From Saprospiraceae bacterium (lineage in GTDB: Bacteria > Bacteroidota > Bacteroidia > Chitinophagales > Saprospiraceae): 64,000 bases of DNA. Below are positions 37,001-45,638 of this stretch, in pieces; position 1 is the first letter of the stretch; each line of letters begins with the position of its first letter. Below the pieces are notes generated by a model. The model was not told the DNA's origin. It saw nothing but the letters and a program-made list of their open reading frames with translations, and did no database searches. A program made the translations under genes and the position numbers. The stretch is from assembly GCA_016714085.1 (NCBI GenBank), contig JADJNW010000001.1, positions 310,001 through 374,000 on the forward strand, in the 5' to 3' direction.

Positions 37001-38800
37001 ACGCCGATTGCCGCGCTTATGAATCGCGATTCTACTATCGTCACTATTACTTTTACGATTAATAATAACTTCCAGGGTACGAGCCTGCGCAACTGGGCGG
37101 AGATTTCCAGTGCAACAAATGCCCTCAGTCAGCCGGACATAGATTCTGATGCGGATGGTACAAATTTTAATCAAGATGAGGAAACCGATGATTTGGATGA
37201 TGACGATGTTGTGAATGAGGATGGTAAAAATGGCGGTGACGAGGACGACCACGACCCGGCAGAAGTACCTGTGTCGCAAACCTTCGACCTGGCTTTACGC
37301 AAAACGCTGACAAGCGCTGGACCATTTATGCAGGGTAGTACCGTGACATTTACCATTGAAGTGATTAATCAAGGTACACTCGATGCAACGAATGTGCAAG
37401 TCACCGATTACATCCCCGGCGGATTCACATTAGCAGATGTCAACTGGACAGCGAGTGGCGCGACCGCAACTTTGAATACGCCAATAGCAAGTCTGGCAGC
37501 AGGTGCTTCGACCACTCGCACGATTAGCTTTACGATCAATCCGACTTTTCAGGGAACGAGTATTCGCAACTGGGCGGAAATTTCTAGTGCAACGAATGCC
37601 CTCGGTCAACCAGATGTAGATTCTGATACGGATGGTATCAATTTCAATGAAACCGGCGAAACCGATGATTTGATAGACGACAACGTGGTAGATCAGGACG
37701 GCAAAACCGGTGGCGATGAAGACGACCACGATCCGGCGGAAATTCCGGTGGTGCAAATATTCGACCTTGCCTTGCGCAAAACCCTGGCGAGCGCCGGACC
37801 TTTCAATCTAGGCGGAACGGTTGTATTTATGTTGGAAGTACTCAATCAGGGTACCTTGGATGCAACGAACATTCAAATCAGCGATTACATCCCGACTGGC
37901 TTGACATTAAACGATAGCAAATGGACAGCAGCGGGCGGCGTTGCTACACTCAAAGCGCCGATCTCCTTCTTGGCAGCGGGCGCTTCTACGGTGGTTTCTA
38001 TTCAATTTACCATTGATGCGAACTTCCAAGGAACGAGCATTCGCAACTGGGCAGAAATTTCCAGCGCTACGAATGTATTGGGGCAAGCAGATATTGATTC
38101 TGACCCAGATGGTATGAATTTCAATGAACCTGGTGAAACGAATGATTTGAATGACGATAATGTGGTGAATCAAGACGGTAAAAATGGCGGTGATGAAGAC
38201 GATCACGATCCAGCAGAATTCACCGTGCAACAGACCTTTGACCTCGCGCTTGTGAAAATATTGAGCGCCACTACACCTGGTCCATTTGCACCGGGCAGCA
38301 GTGTCACATTCACTATTAGTGTGATTAATCAAGGTACATTGGATGCGACCAATGTAAACGTGGTGGATTACATCCCATTTGGATTGGTACTGGCAGATAC
38401 AGATTGGACGGAATATACCCCTGGTGCCGCGCAATTGAACGTACCGATTGCTTCTTTGCCAAAAGGAGTATCTACTTCGGTGGATATTTCTTTTACCATT
38501 GACAATAACTTCATGGGCGCAAGCCTACTGAACTTTGCAGAAATTCGTTCGGCGACCAATGCACTAGGACTTCCAGACGTAGATTCTCAGCCCGATGCTT
38601 TGGATAACAATGATGGTGGCGGTGCACCTGGTTATTCTTCTGACAATGCTACCACAGGCGATGGCACGGGGCAACCGGGCGATCAATTGGCGGAAACCGA
38701 CGAAGACGACCACGATCCGGCGCTTATTCAGGTGGGGCAATCTTTTGATCTTGCTTTGCGGAAATATTTGAATCTTGGAGCAACACCTGGGTCCTTTTGA
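31094..38800 (+). CDS. Giant-protein fragment: DUF11 repeats 3 (end) to 19
   Basis: The longest uninterrupted segment, 2,568 residues with no frame break over 7.7 kb. The frame is already meaningful from about 30966, before the nominal start. It holds repeats 4-18 complete and the first residues of repeat 19. Repeats 5 and 12 are divergent (LNNPPYEPGETVYF, LNSPPYVPGETVYF) and are followed by unusual linkers; repeats 4 and 11 are preceded by ILAGTFFDLAL and contain AEIL-x-ADNAMGLSDIDSS, which marks them as copies of each other. It ends where one extra G (38789-38791) breaks ATPGPFDPG. Confidence 0.85.
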   Translation: MGLPDIDSDPDVLNNNDPGGQPDSPADDYVNGNGNGTVGDGVAATDEDDHDGELILAGTFFDLALRKTLTTPGPYIPGQLVTFTIEVINQGTVTATNIEVIDYLVVPFLQLQDANWTQSVNSQGLSVATLNTPIPTLAPGASTIRTITFRIDPNSPGGSGANFAEILSADNAMGLSDIDSSPDELIGNDGGSVPNGATDNYVDGNGTGFFGTDNPLTDEDDQDPAQISFGNVFDLALTKSEDKFSGLNNPPYEPGETVYFNLFVLNPGTVEGMNIQVTDYIPTGLILVDPNWTETSPGKATLNTPIASLAPGAFTVVSIAFQIDNNFQGDQIVNYAEISSASNALGLNDIDSRPDNDNTNDGGGQPNSSADNAYAGSGTGVPGDGVAATDEDDHDPALVAVQQTFDLALRKTLAGAGPFVPGGAVTFNIEITNQGTLDATNVQISDYIPTGLTLNDASWTASGGIATLNTSIASIPKGATVTRTITFQIQSGFEGTSIINYAEISGASNALGLADIDSDPDNISNNDAGGLPGSATDNTITGDGTGAPGDGVAATDEDDHDPAQVTVTQIFDLALRKTPSATTPGPFVPGSAVTFNIEIFNQGTLTATNIQVTDYIPTGLILNDPIWTQSGATATLVDPIASLAPGASTIVAITFNVDVNFMQTSIRNWAEISSASNALGLQDIDSTPDGTNFNQPGETDDLNDNNIVNQDGKNGGDEDDHDPSELTIVQTFDLALRKTLNVSTPVPFYPGSTVTFTIEIINQGTLDATNVQVNDYIPTGLTLADANWTASGGRATLNTPIASLPARTSTTRSITYTINSNFTGTQIINIAEIASAQNALNQSDKDSNPDNTSNNDADGRAGSAADNAVDGNGTGTPGGINPATDEDDQDPALINVTQIFDLALRKTLSTSTPGPFAQGSTVTFNIEVINQGTLPATTIGVSDYIPTGLTLNDGNWTAVGNIARLNTAIPSLAPGASMTLSITFTIDANFQGTSIRNWTEITGATNVLGLQDIDSTPDEMNFNTPGELDQLANDNVVDQNGNHGGDEDDHDPAEIAVQQTFDLALRKTLSPTTQQPFDPGDPVTFVITVFNQGTVDAADIQISDYIPNGLTLNDANWTETSPGVAMLNTRIASLAAGQSTTRTITFTLDPGFVGSSLTNYAEISEAGDPHVYIDIDSEPDSLNTNDAGGQPDSPADDYVDGNGTGTPGDGVAATDEDDHDSETILAGTFFDLALRKTLTSVGPFSPGDLVTFTIEVINQGTITATDIELVDYITTTNLILMDPDWTAGISSQGLDIATLNTPIAFLAPGASTTVDITFQLDPMAVGGSAFNFAEILDADNAMGLSDIDSSPDDVINDDGGSVPTGATDNYVDGDGTGAFGVDNPFTDEDDQDPAVVSFGDVFDLSLIKYPDNTGLNSPPYVPGETVYFTILVGNLGTVDASDIQVSDYIPSGMTLVDANWTETSPGIATLNTPIASLPAGSFTSLTIALQINNNFQGGQLINYAEISSAIDVETGLPGMDIDSQFDQDNTNDAGGQPDSAADDYFNGDATGMIGDGVAATDEDDHDPALIEVQQAFDLALRKTVSGAGPFVSGGTVTFNIEVFNQGTLDATNVQISDYIPSGLTLNDGNWTATGGIATLITPIPNLASGASTIVPITFTIDNNFEGTNLVNFAEISAASNALSLPDIDSKPDNINTNDAGGHVNSATDDVITGDGTGVPGDVNAATDEDDHDPAPVTITQTFDLALRKTLSPATPGPFLPGVLVTFTIEVVNQGTLTANDVQISDYIPAGLVLNDEDWIETAGVATLADPIPLLAPGASTTVDITFSVEVGFQGTTIRNWAEISGGTNLLGYPDIDSDPNGTNFNEPGETDDLNDNDVVNQDGKNGGDEDDHDPAEINIDHTFDLALRKTLNAAPDVVFKPGDDVTFTIKVLNQGTLDATDIQISDYIPTGMTLNDANWTAAGGIATLNTPIAALMNRDSTIVTITFTINNNFQGTSLRNWAEISSATNALSQPDIDSDADGTNFNQDEETDDLDDDDVVNEDGKNGGDEDDHDPAEVPVSQTFDLALRKTLTSAGPFMQGSTVTFTIEVINQGTLDATNVQVTDYIPGGFTLADVNWTASGATATLNTPIASLAAGASTTRTISFTINPTFQGTSIRNWAEISSATNALGQPDVDSDTDGINFNETGETDDLIDDNVVDQDGKTGGDEDDHDPAEIPVVQIFDLALRKTLASAGPFNLGGTVVFMLEVLNQGTLDATNIQISDYIPTGLTLNDSKWTAAGGVATLKAPISFLAAGASTVVSIQFTIDANFQGTSIRNWAEISSATNVLGQADIDSDPDGMNFNEPGETNDLNDDNVVNQDGKNGGDEDDHDPAEFTVQQTFDLALVKILSATTPGPFAPGSSVTFTISVINQGTLDATNVNVVDYIPFGLVLADTDWTEYTPGAAQLNVPIASLPKGVSTSVDISFTIDNNFMGASLLNFAEIRSATNALGLPDVDSQPDALDNNDGGGAPGYSSDNATTGDGTGQPGDQLAETDEDDHDPALIQVGQSFDLALRKYLNLGATPGSF

Positions 38801-39095
38801 TCCGGGCGACCAAGTTACCTTCACCATTGAAGTAATCAATCAGGGTACACTGGATGCGACGGATATTCAAATCAACGATTACATCCCAGATGGGTTTGAT
38901 TTAGCGGATACCGATTGGACGGAAGTGAGCCCAGGCGTGGCACAATTGAACACACCGATTGCTTCATTAGCAAAAGGCATGTTTACAACGGTTGATATTA
39001 CTTTTGTGATTGAGCCTGGGTTTTATGAATACCCGCATAACCAACTATGCGGAAATTGGCGCTGCTACAAATGCACTTGGTTTGCCAGATATTGA
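38775..39095 (+). CDS. Giant-protein fragment: most of DUF11 repeat 19
   Basis: From about 38791 this frame gives PFDPGDQVTFTIEVINQGT and continues through the repeat to ITFVIEPGF. An extra T in the run 39021-39024 then shifts it; the correct continuation MNTRITNYAEIGAATNALG lies in the next segment. Residues after 39024 in this frame are meaningless. Confidence 0.65.
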   Translation: MEQHLGPFDPGDQVTFTIEVINQGTLDATDIQINDYIPDGFDLADTDWTEVSPGVAQLNTPIASLAKGMFTTVDITFVIEPGFYEYPHNQLCGNWRCYKCTWFARY

Positions 39096-41703
39096 TTCTG
39101 AACCTGACGGAGATGATGCAAATGACGCAGGCGGCGCTCCAGGCAGCAGTGCAGACAATGCCACGCCAGGAAATGGTACTGGTACGCCGGGCGATGGCAC
39201 CTCTGCTACCGACGAAGACGACCACGACCCGGCGCAAATCACGGTGATGCAGGTGTTCGATCTTGCATTGCGCAAAGTGATTAATACTGTGGTAACGCCA
39301 GGACCTTTCATGCCTGACAGTGACATAGTCTTTACTATCAGAGTTTACAATCAGGGTACGCTGGATGGCACCAATATTCAAGTGACCGATTATATACCGG
39401 CAGAAATGGATTTCGTCAGTGTGCAAACGGGCGCAATTCTTACAAGCCTAAATAATATGGCGATTGTAACTGATAATGGCAGTGGTGTATTCACGATAGA
39501 TTTGTTGAAATACGGCGATTATGTGGACGTTGGCATACGAATGCACATCAAGGCTGGCTTCATGGATACCCGAATCATCAACTGGGCGGAGATTTCCAGC
39601 GCTACGAATGTTTTGGGGCAGCCAGATATTGATTCTGACCCGGATGGTACGAATTTCAACCAACCCGGCGAAACGGATGATTTGATAGACGATAATGTAG
39701 TGAATCAAGATGGTAAAAACGGCGGCGATGAAGACGACCACGATCCTGAAGAGGTAGAAATAGCACAGATTTTTGACCTGGCATTGGAGAAAACCTTGTA
39801 CCCGGGCACGCCTGAGCCATTGCATCCTGGGGATGAAGTTACTTTCATGCTCAAGGTTTATAACCAGGGCACGCTGGATGCCACTAATGTTCAAATCAGC
39901 GATTACATTCCTGATGGTTTGATGCTGAATGATACGGATTGGAGTGAAACAGGCGGCATTGCTACTTTGAATACGCCAATTCCTTCTATTGGGTATAAAT
40001 CGTTTGTAAACGTTTTTATTACCTTCAAAATCGAGGACGATTTTCAGGGAACGAGCATACGCAACTGGGCGGAGATTTCCAGTGCTGCGAATGCTTTAGG
40101 TTTTGCAGACATAGATTCTGACCCGGATGGTATGAATTTCAACCAACCTGGTGAAACCGATGATTTGGATGATGACAATCAAGTCAATGGAAATGGTAAA
40201 AACGGTGGTGACGAAGACGATCACGACCCAGCGGAAATCGGAGTTACTCAAGTATTTGACTTGGCATTGCGCAAGACACTGAGTCCAGCTACGCCTGCTC
40301 CGATTATTCCGGGAAATACCTACACTTTCTTGATTGAGGTCATCAACCAGGGTTCTTTGGATGCAACCGATATTCAGGTGAGTGATTATATTCCAAATGG
40401 ACTCATTCTGAGCGATCCGAATTGGACGGCAGCGACCGGCATTGCTACTTTGAACACCCCGATTCCGTTCCTGGCTGGGCATTCTTCTACCACTTTGAGT
40501 ATCAGCTTCACGATTGATCCTGCTTTTAGTGGTACGAGCATTCGCAACTGGGCAGAAATCTCGGCTGCTACCAATGCCTTAGATTCTGCGGATGTGGATT
40601 CTACACCAGATGGTACGAATTTCAATCAACCTGGTGAAACCGATGATTTGGATGATGACAATCAAGTCAATGAAAATGGTAAAAATGGCGGCGATGAAGA
40701 CGACCACGACCCGGCGGAACTTGCCTTGCTTTGCCCAACTATTGTCGCAACGGATGCAACTTTGACGATTCCAGCTTGTCTGCAAGAAGCAGAAGCGACC
40801 TATTCTTTCAATTTACTTGGTGTTCCTTTTGAAAATTTTTCTTTGGATTACCTCGTCTTTGATATCAATGGAGTGCTTGCCGCGAATGGAATCACAGCAG
40901 AACTTGTTTATCATGAATCTACAGGCACAAATGCTATTTATTTTGAATACGAATTGAGTGGTATTACACCAGAACACGCGATGACTTATGACATACTCAT
41001 CGGTTTTGATTTGAATAAAGATGGGGTGGTATCCGGTGCAGAGGTTTGTGAACCGATTGTACTCATTAAGTATCAAATTCTTACGAGCCAGCCGACAACG
41101 GATTACCAAAGCCTCTCGTGTACCGGTACGGTGAATGTTCGCTTGGACGATAATTGCGAAGCACAACTCGTCGCAACGCAGTTACTCAATGGTGCACTTG
41201 TATGTGACCAGGATTTCTGTGTAGAAACAGTTCGGATTATCAATGGACGTTCTTATGTAAATGAAGCTGGTAAAATCCCTGCTGATTGGGGCTGCGGACG
41301 ATATATATATCGAGTGTATGTAAAAAATGAAGATGGCTCTTGTGGCGAATTAGTATGCTGGGGCTATGTGAATGCAGAAGATAAGACAGCACCGGAGATT
41401 TATTGTCCGGATGATAAGCATTACGGCCAGCGTTCGTCAGTGGTATATGAGATCGTGGGCGATTTGGGCGAGAATGACGATGTGGCAGATGCAGATGATT
41501 ATAATGGTGGTGGTTATGACTACCAATTCGATCCGACGATCCAGACTTGTTTTAGAACGACGTCGATAGCAGGTTTCCCGACTTTGGATTTGTTGGGTAA
41601 TGCCCGTTATTTTGATTTGCATGAATTCCGGGTATCGGCAACCGGTATCTATACTACACGCAGGATGTACCGGAACCATTTGATTACAGTGGATTGGGCG
41701 TGA
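39010..41703 (+). CDS. Giant-protein fragment: DUF11 repeats 19 (end) to 22 and start of the Cys-rich region
   Basis: An 897-residue segment with repeats 20, 21 and 22 (starts 39256, 39772, 40255). Repeat 20 is atypical, with ILTSLNNMAIVTDNGSG in place of the usual motif. The array ends at 40735 after DEDDHDPAEL. A different region follows, with regularly placed cysteines: CPTIVATDATLTIPACLQEA, SLSCTGTVNVRLDDNCEAQL, DWGCGRYIYRVYV and CGELVCWGYVNAEDKTAPEI. The last resembles the HYR-like/Cys-rich modules of other large Saprospiria surface proteins (from memory). It ends when an extra G at 41696-41698 hides the continuation VDWRDLSGFQDLPDIND. Confidence 0.8.
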   Translation: MSLGFMNTRITNYAEIGAATNALGLPDIDSEPDGDDANDAGGAPGSSADNATPGNGTGTPGDGTSATDEDDHDPAQITVMQVFDLALRKVINTVVTPGPFMPDSDIVFTIRVYNQGTLDGTNIQVTDYIPAEMDFVSVQTGAILTSLNNMAIVTDNGSGVFTIDLLKYGDYVDVGIRMHIKAGFMDTRIINWAEISSATNVLGQPDIDSDPDGTNFNQPGETDDLIDDNVVNQDGKNGGDEDDHDPEEVEIAQIFDLALEKTLYPGTPEPLHPGDEVTFMLKVYNQGTLDATNVQISDYIPDGLMLNDTDWSETGGIATLNTPIPSIGYKSFVNVFITFKIEDDFQGTSIRNWAEISSAANALGFADIDSDPDGMNFNQPGETDDLDDDNQVNGNGKNGGDEDDHDPAEIGVTQVFDLALRKTLSPATPAPIIPGNTYTFLIEVINQGSLDATDIQVSDYIPNGLILSDPNWTAATGIATLNTPIPFLAGHSSTTLSISFTIDPAFSGTSIRNWAEISAATNALDSADVDSTPDGTNFNQPGETDDLDDDNQVNENGKNGGDEDDHDPAELALLCPTIVATDATLTIPACLQEAEATYSFNLLGVPFENFSLDYLVFDINGVLAANGITAELVYHESTGTNAIYFEYELSGITPEHAMTYDILIGFDLNKDGVVSGAEVCEPIVLIKYQILTSQPTTDYQSLSCTGTVNVRLDDNCEAQLVATQLLNGALVCDQDFCVETVRIINGRSYVNEAGKIPADWGCGRYIYRVYVKNEDGSCGELVCWGYVNAEDKTAPEIYCPDDKHYGQRSSVVYEIVGDLGENDDVADADDYNGGGYDYQFDPTIQTCFRTTSIAGFPTLDLLGNARYFDLHEFRVSATGIYTTRRMYRNHLITVDWA

Positions 41704-42318
41704 TCTATCAGGGTTTCAGGATCTACCGGACATCAATGATGGGGTAGCACCATTTGATCCCTATCAGCCATGTGTGGATATCATAGCTTTTGCAGATTAT
41801 ACATTTGCACCGGGACCATGGAGTGGCTTGGGCGAGTATTTGAATCTGTTGGGTAATATCAACGGCTGGTCGATCTTTTGAGCCAGTTGTATGGCGGACA
41901 AGGGGACACCGATCCGGTGATCCGGGTAAGATTGACAGCAGGTGTGGCATACACCCTGTTGACGACATCGACTCGTGGAGATGGCAATGCAACGACAGCC
42001 GATCAGGGTGACTATCAGTGGTTGATCTTCCCACCAGCGGGTGGTCGCGTATTCAGTGGCAGAAGCGGCACCGCATCGGCGAATGAATATCCGAAATTTG
42101 ATGAAGACTTCCAGGAGATCAATCCATTGATCTGCGATGATATCGATTATTTGAAACTACCGGCAAACAAGTGCTACACCACCGACAGAGATGGTAAAGT
42201 ATTGAGTATGCCAAGTGATCTGTTGACGGTATTGAAGCGCACAGGCTATCCACATTTTGATGGTGGTCATTTCAATGGTTGGGTGAGTGATAACTTGGGG
42301 ACATCACCATTTGTGTGA
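41699..42318 (+). CDS. Giant-protein fragment: Cys-rich region, part 2
   Basis: Reading frame 2 runs from 41699 (RDLSGFQDLPDINDGVAPFD) to a false stop at 41879-41881. One missing T at 41876-41879 joins it to an open frame beginning LSQLYGGQGDTDPVIRVRLT that ends at 42318. Cysteines and aromatic residues recur (CDDIDYLKLPANKCYTTDRD). One G is missing at 42297-42300; the true continuation is DITICVSDVELDHFDGHYLG. Confidence 0.6.
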
Positions 42319-43132
42319 GCGATGTGGAATTGGATCATTTTGATGGACATTATCTGGGTGAGTGTGATTACCGGGTGATCAAGCGGACGTTCATCGCAAG
42401 AGATGAGTGTAGTGGCTTGAGTGACTACTGCGATCAGTATCTGTATATCCGCCAGCCGACGATGGAAGATGTGGTATTGCCCATTACACGGCGTATCTGG
42501 AATGCGGACAGAGCTTCCCGACGATTGCAGGCCAGGTGGTAAGCAAGTACCAAGTCCGGAAGCAACAGGCTATCCATTTGTAGTAAGTGCATTTGGACAC
42601 CATGACCTGAGACCGGATGTACCATATTGCCATTTGACAGCGACTTTCACAGACAAGTCTTTGACCAATGTATGTACCGCCTCGTTCTACTTCATCAGAG
42701 AGTGGACGGTGGTAGACTGGTGTAACTCCGGGCAGAACGATCATCTACAACCAGTTGATCAAAGTGGGTGATTTCACTGCACCGACGGTAGGAGAATTGG
42801 CTTATGATCCATGGGATTGCATGCCGACTTACTCCACAGGACCATTCGATTGCAAAGCAACGTTCATCGTACCGGTACCACAGGGCTTGGCAGATAACTG
42901 CTCCGGTATTGGTTCGATTTCGGTGGATATCATTACCTTCTTACCAGAATATGACGATCATGGATTTTTGACAGGCGAATATTATGAAGGCGTATTTGCA
43001 GCCGGCTTGAACCCACTGGGAGGCGCCAATGCAAAGACCGCCAGAAACGTACCAAAAGGGGTACACCTGTTCAAATATACGGTAGAGGATGGTTGTAAGA
43101 ACAAAGTGGTGAAGTACTACTGGTTCAGGTAG
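42315..43132 (+). CDS. Giant-protein fragment: Cys-rich region, part 3
   Basis: Four short frames that join with single-base corrections: frame 3 to about 42499 (RDECSGLSDYCDQYLYI), frame 2 to about 42538 (ECGQSFPTIAGQV), frame 1 to about 42730 (VPSPEATGYPFVVSAFGH, FYFIREWTVVDWCN) and frame 2 to 43132 (VGDFTAPTVGELAYDPWDC, VEDGCKNKVVKYYWF). Missing G occurs at 42499 and 42538 and an extra G at 42730-42732. The sequence has the HYR-like pattern of a Cys pair around TAPT/TVEDGC. Confidence 0.6.
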
Positions 43133-44970
43133 TGGACAGAAGTGCACCGGTAGCGGTGTGTGATGACCAGTTGAATGTAAGTTTGAGTGGCACAGCCATT
43201 GATGGTTCAACGCGCATTTATGCAGAGGACATCGATGAAGGCTCTTATGATGACTGCGGACCGATCGCATTGAAGACCAGAAGAACCTTTGCAGATACGT
43301 TGTGTGCAGATGCATATGTAGCCTTGGTAACAGAAGGATCACATGATGAATTGTCCGATTTGACATTCTTCACAGCCTTTGAATTGGAGACCTTCTACTT
43401 CAACTACCCATGGGAAGCGTACAATCAGTACTACCATGAGTTTGTAGATGGTTGGTTTACCGTGAACTCCGATGGGGATCCAGTCAGAGCGATCTTCACA
43501 TCGGAGAAGAAAGCAGGCAACTCAGCGGGTGGTTATCACCTGTTCAGCATCCTGGGTGACTATGTAGATATTTTATGCTGTGATGTACAGGATAAAGTGG
43601 TGTTGGAATTGTGGGTATTTGACGATGCCAACATGAACGGTGTACCGGGAGATTTTGACTATGTATGGGGCAGAGGTGATTTGGATAACTGGTTGTGGGA
43701 TTACTATGGTTGCTACAACGAGGAAGTGAAGAGTGATTATTTCTATCCATGTTTGCCGGAATGTGGCAAGATGTGGGATAACCACAATATCTGCTGGTTG
43801 GAAGTATTGGTAGAAGACAAAGTACCACCGGTGTGCAAATTGCCACAGCCGGAGGAAATCTACTGCAACGATCCACGCATCCAGTACCTGAATAATTTGA
43901 ACGATGTAGAAGATCCATGTGTGGAATATGCAGATCTGTTGGATGAATTATTTGGAGGTAGCGCCGAAGATTTGATCGAAGGAGGCTATGTGCTGGATAA
44001 CTGCGTGGTGACAGGCGAATGTGTATCGGTAGATGATGACAGAGATGAGTGCGGTGTAGGTTATATCACCCGTTGTTTGGAGTTCACTGATGGACAATTT
44101 ACGATCGAATGCTGCCAGACCCTTTGGGTGACCGAACACCACGAATACATCATTGGCTTCCCGGCTGATAAGGAAGGAGAATGCCGTGATAACATTCTGG
44201 ATACTTGTATCTACATCAATGAAATTGGTTGCGATCTATTGGCAATCAAAGTGAAGGATGAGAAGTTCACCGCCACAGGCGATGAGTGCTACAAGATCTT
44301 CCGTACGTTTGAAGTACTGAACTGGTGTGAATACGATGGACAATCCGCACCGGTGGTGATCGGAAGAGATGTGGATGGAGATGGTGTACCAGGTGATGAG
44401 GATGTATGGTTGATCCGTCGTCCGGGCAACACTTATATCGACAGAGCAGGAACATCTTCCAAGAACTGGACACAGGATTTGTGTGGCAACCCAACCCTGC
44501 CAAGCGAGACAGATGGCATACCATCGACCAGCCGCAGATTCTGGGATGACAAGGTAAGAAGTGGTAATGCACTGGATATCAATACCAACCCGATCATAGA
44601 TGTAACTGAGAATAATAACTGGGGAAGAGGTTACTGGCAGTACACTCAACTACTCAAAGTATACGATGACACCGCACCAATCATTACAGTGGAAGACATC
44701 GATACTTGCAGCTATTCTTCAGATATTGCGAAGAACTGTCCGGTGACTATTGACATTCCATTCACCGTAGTGGATGACTGTACACCGAATGATGTATTTG
44801 TGAAAGTATTTGTAGATGGAGTAGAGCGTACAAGTAAAGTAACAGGCACTGCACCAAACTTCGTGATCGAAGATCAGGTATTGGGTCTGGGAGTACACCT
44901 CATTGGAAGTACATGCCAAGGATGGTTGTGCCAATGGAGACATCAAGACCTTCAAAGTTACTGTACTTGA
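43132..44970 (+). CDS. Giant-protein fragment: Cys-rich region, part 4
   Basis: A 612-residue open segment; one missing T at 43124-43125 connects it to the part before (WFQVVDRSAPVAVCDD). It has repeated Cys-centred blocks: DEGSYDDCGPIALKTRRTF, CNDPRIQYLNNLNDVEDPC, LDNCVVTGECVSVDDDRDEC and CYKIFRTFEVLNWCEYDGQS, which look like several divergent copies of one extracellular module stabilised by disulfides. It ends after an extra G at 44905-44906; the real continuation is HLIEVHAKDGCANGDIKTF. Confidence 0.7.
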   Translation: MDRSAPVAVCDDQLNVSLSGTAIDGSTRIYAEDIDEGSYDDCGPIALKTRRTFADTLCADAYVALVTEGSHDELSDLTFFTAFELETFYFNYPWEAYNQYYHEFVDGWFTVNSDGDPVRAIFTSEKKAGNSAGGYHLFSILGDYVDILCCDVQDKVVLELWVFDDANMNGVPGDFDYVWGRGDLDNWLWDYYGCYNEEVKSDYFYPCLPECGKMWDNHNICWLEVLVEDKVPPVCKLPQPEEIYCNDPRIQYLNNLNDVEDPCVEYADLLDELFGGSAEDLIEGGYVLDNCVVTGECVSVDDDRDECGVGYITRCLEFTDGQFTIECCQTLWVTEHHEYIIGFPADKEGECRDNILDTCIYINEIGCDLLAIKVKDEKFTATGDECYKIFRTFEVLNWCEYDGQSAPVVIGRDVDGDGVPGDEDVWLIRRPGNTYIDRAGTSSKNWTQDLCGNPTLPSETDGIPSTSRRFWDDKVRSGNALDINTNPIIDVTENNNWGRGYWQYTQLLKVYDDTAPIITVEDIDTCSYSSDIAKNCPVTIDIPFTVVDDCTPNDVFVKVFVDGVERTSKVTGTAPNFVIEDQVLGLGVHLIGSTCQGWLCQWRHQDLQSYCT

Positions 44971-45638
44971 CTGCAAGGCACCAGCACCGATCTGTATCAA
45001 TGGCTTGAGCATCGAGTTGATGCCGGATGGAGCAGGCAGTGGCATGAATGTAGTGTGGGCAAGTGATTTCATTGCTTCTGAGATTGATGACTGTTCCGGT
45101 ATCAAGGGTTATGCGATCTACAGAAGTGATGATACGACCTGGCAGATGCAGGATTCATCCCTGATGTAGAGCATTCCAGCATTGCAGTGACTTGTGCAGA
45201 TTTCAACCCAAGCAATGGTGGCAATCCGAATGGAGTAGGTGGAACGGTATTGGTACGTTTGTATGCTATTGATGAGGCTGGTAATTTTGACTTCTGTGAA
45301 ACCTATGTCCTCGTTCAGGATAATATGTTTGGGCTGTGTGAAGTGGAAGCAGGACCGGGTGTGATAGCAGGGTGATCAAAACCGAGCAATCAGAGGCGGT
45401 GGAAGCAGTCAATGTGCAGTTGAGCGGTCAGCGCTCGGCATCAGATTTGAGCGATGTACAAGGCTTGTATGGCTTCCAGAATCTGCAAACAGGTTATGAT
45501 TATTCGGTCACACCGAGCAAGGATGGCGACTATCTCAATGGGGTATCAACCTATGATATTGTATTGGATTACCAAGCATATCCTGGGTGTGCAGCTTTTG
45601 ACAAGTCCATATCAATACATCGCAGCGGATGTGAATAA
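44903..45638 (+). CDS. Giant-protein fragment: Cys-rich region, part 5
   Basis: Three short frames separated by single-base gaps. Frame 2 to about 45136 gives DGCANGDIKTFKVTVLDCKA and DDCSGIKGYAIYRSDD; frame 1 to about 45357 gives LADAGFIPDVEHSSIAVTCA and LYAIDEAGNFDFCETYVLVQ; frame 3 to about 45566 gives SRVIKTEQSEAVEAVNVQLS and LYGFQNLQTGYDYSVTPSKD. The last stretch resembles the Ig-like module that normally precedes the dockerin-like domain in this protein type. Confidence 0.6.

Larger units (their letters stand above)
29773..40735 (+). repeat. Array of 22 DUF11 repeats
   Basis: Each unit opens with FDLALRKTL or a variant, continues through VTFTIEVINQGTLDATNIQ, then ISDYIPTGLTLNDANWT, NTPIASLAPGAST and NWAEISSATNALG, and ends in an acidic linker with DIDSDPD and DEDDHDPA. 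Units start at 29773, 30277, 30760, 31274, 31790, 32306, 32804, 33287, 33791, 34274, 34781, 35297, 35819, 36317, 36800, 37283, 37760, 38237, 38744, 39256, 39772 and 40255. Unit length is 477-522 bases. Units 1-7 and 8-14 have the same order of linker types and nearly the same spacings, giving a tandem super-repeat of about 3.51 kb. DUF11 domains are Ig-like beta sandwiches found in long surface stalks. Confidence 0.93.

Noticed and set aside
36530..37279. Long minus-strand ORFs in the DUF11 array (also 33134-33604 and 37907-38434)
   Set aside because: They recur at the same position in successive repeats because the repeats use similar codons; they are shadows of the plus-strand repeats.
42421..42540. 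Start of the open frame at 42421 (MTTAISICISASRRWK)
   Set aside because: Only the part after about 42540 matches the protein; the beginning is the wrong frame of the Cys-rich region.
41690..45570. Programmed ribosomal frameshifting
   Set aside because: There are many breaks in both directions without a common slippery heptamer or downstream structure; programmed events are single and conserved.
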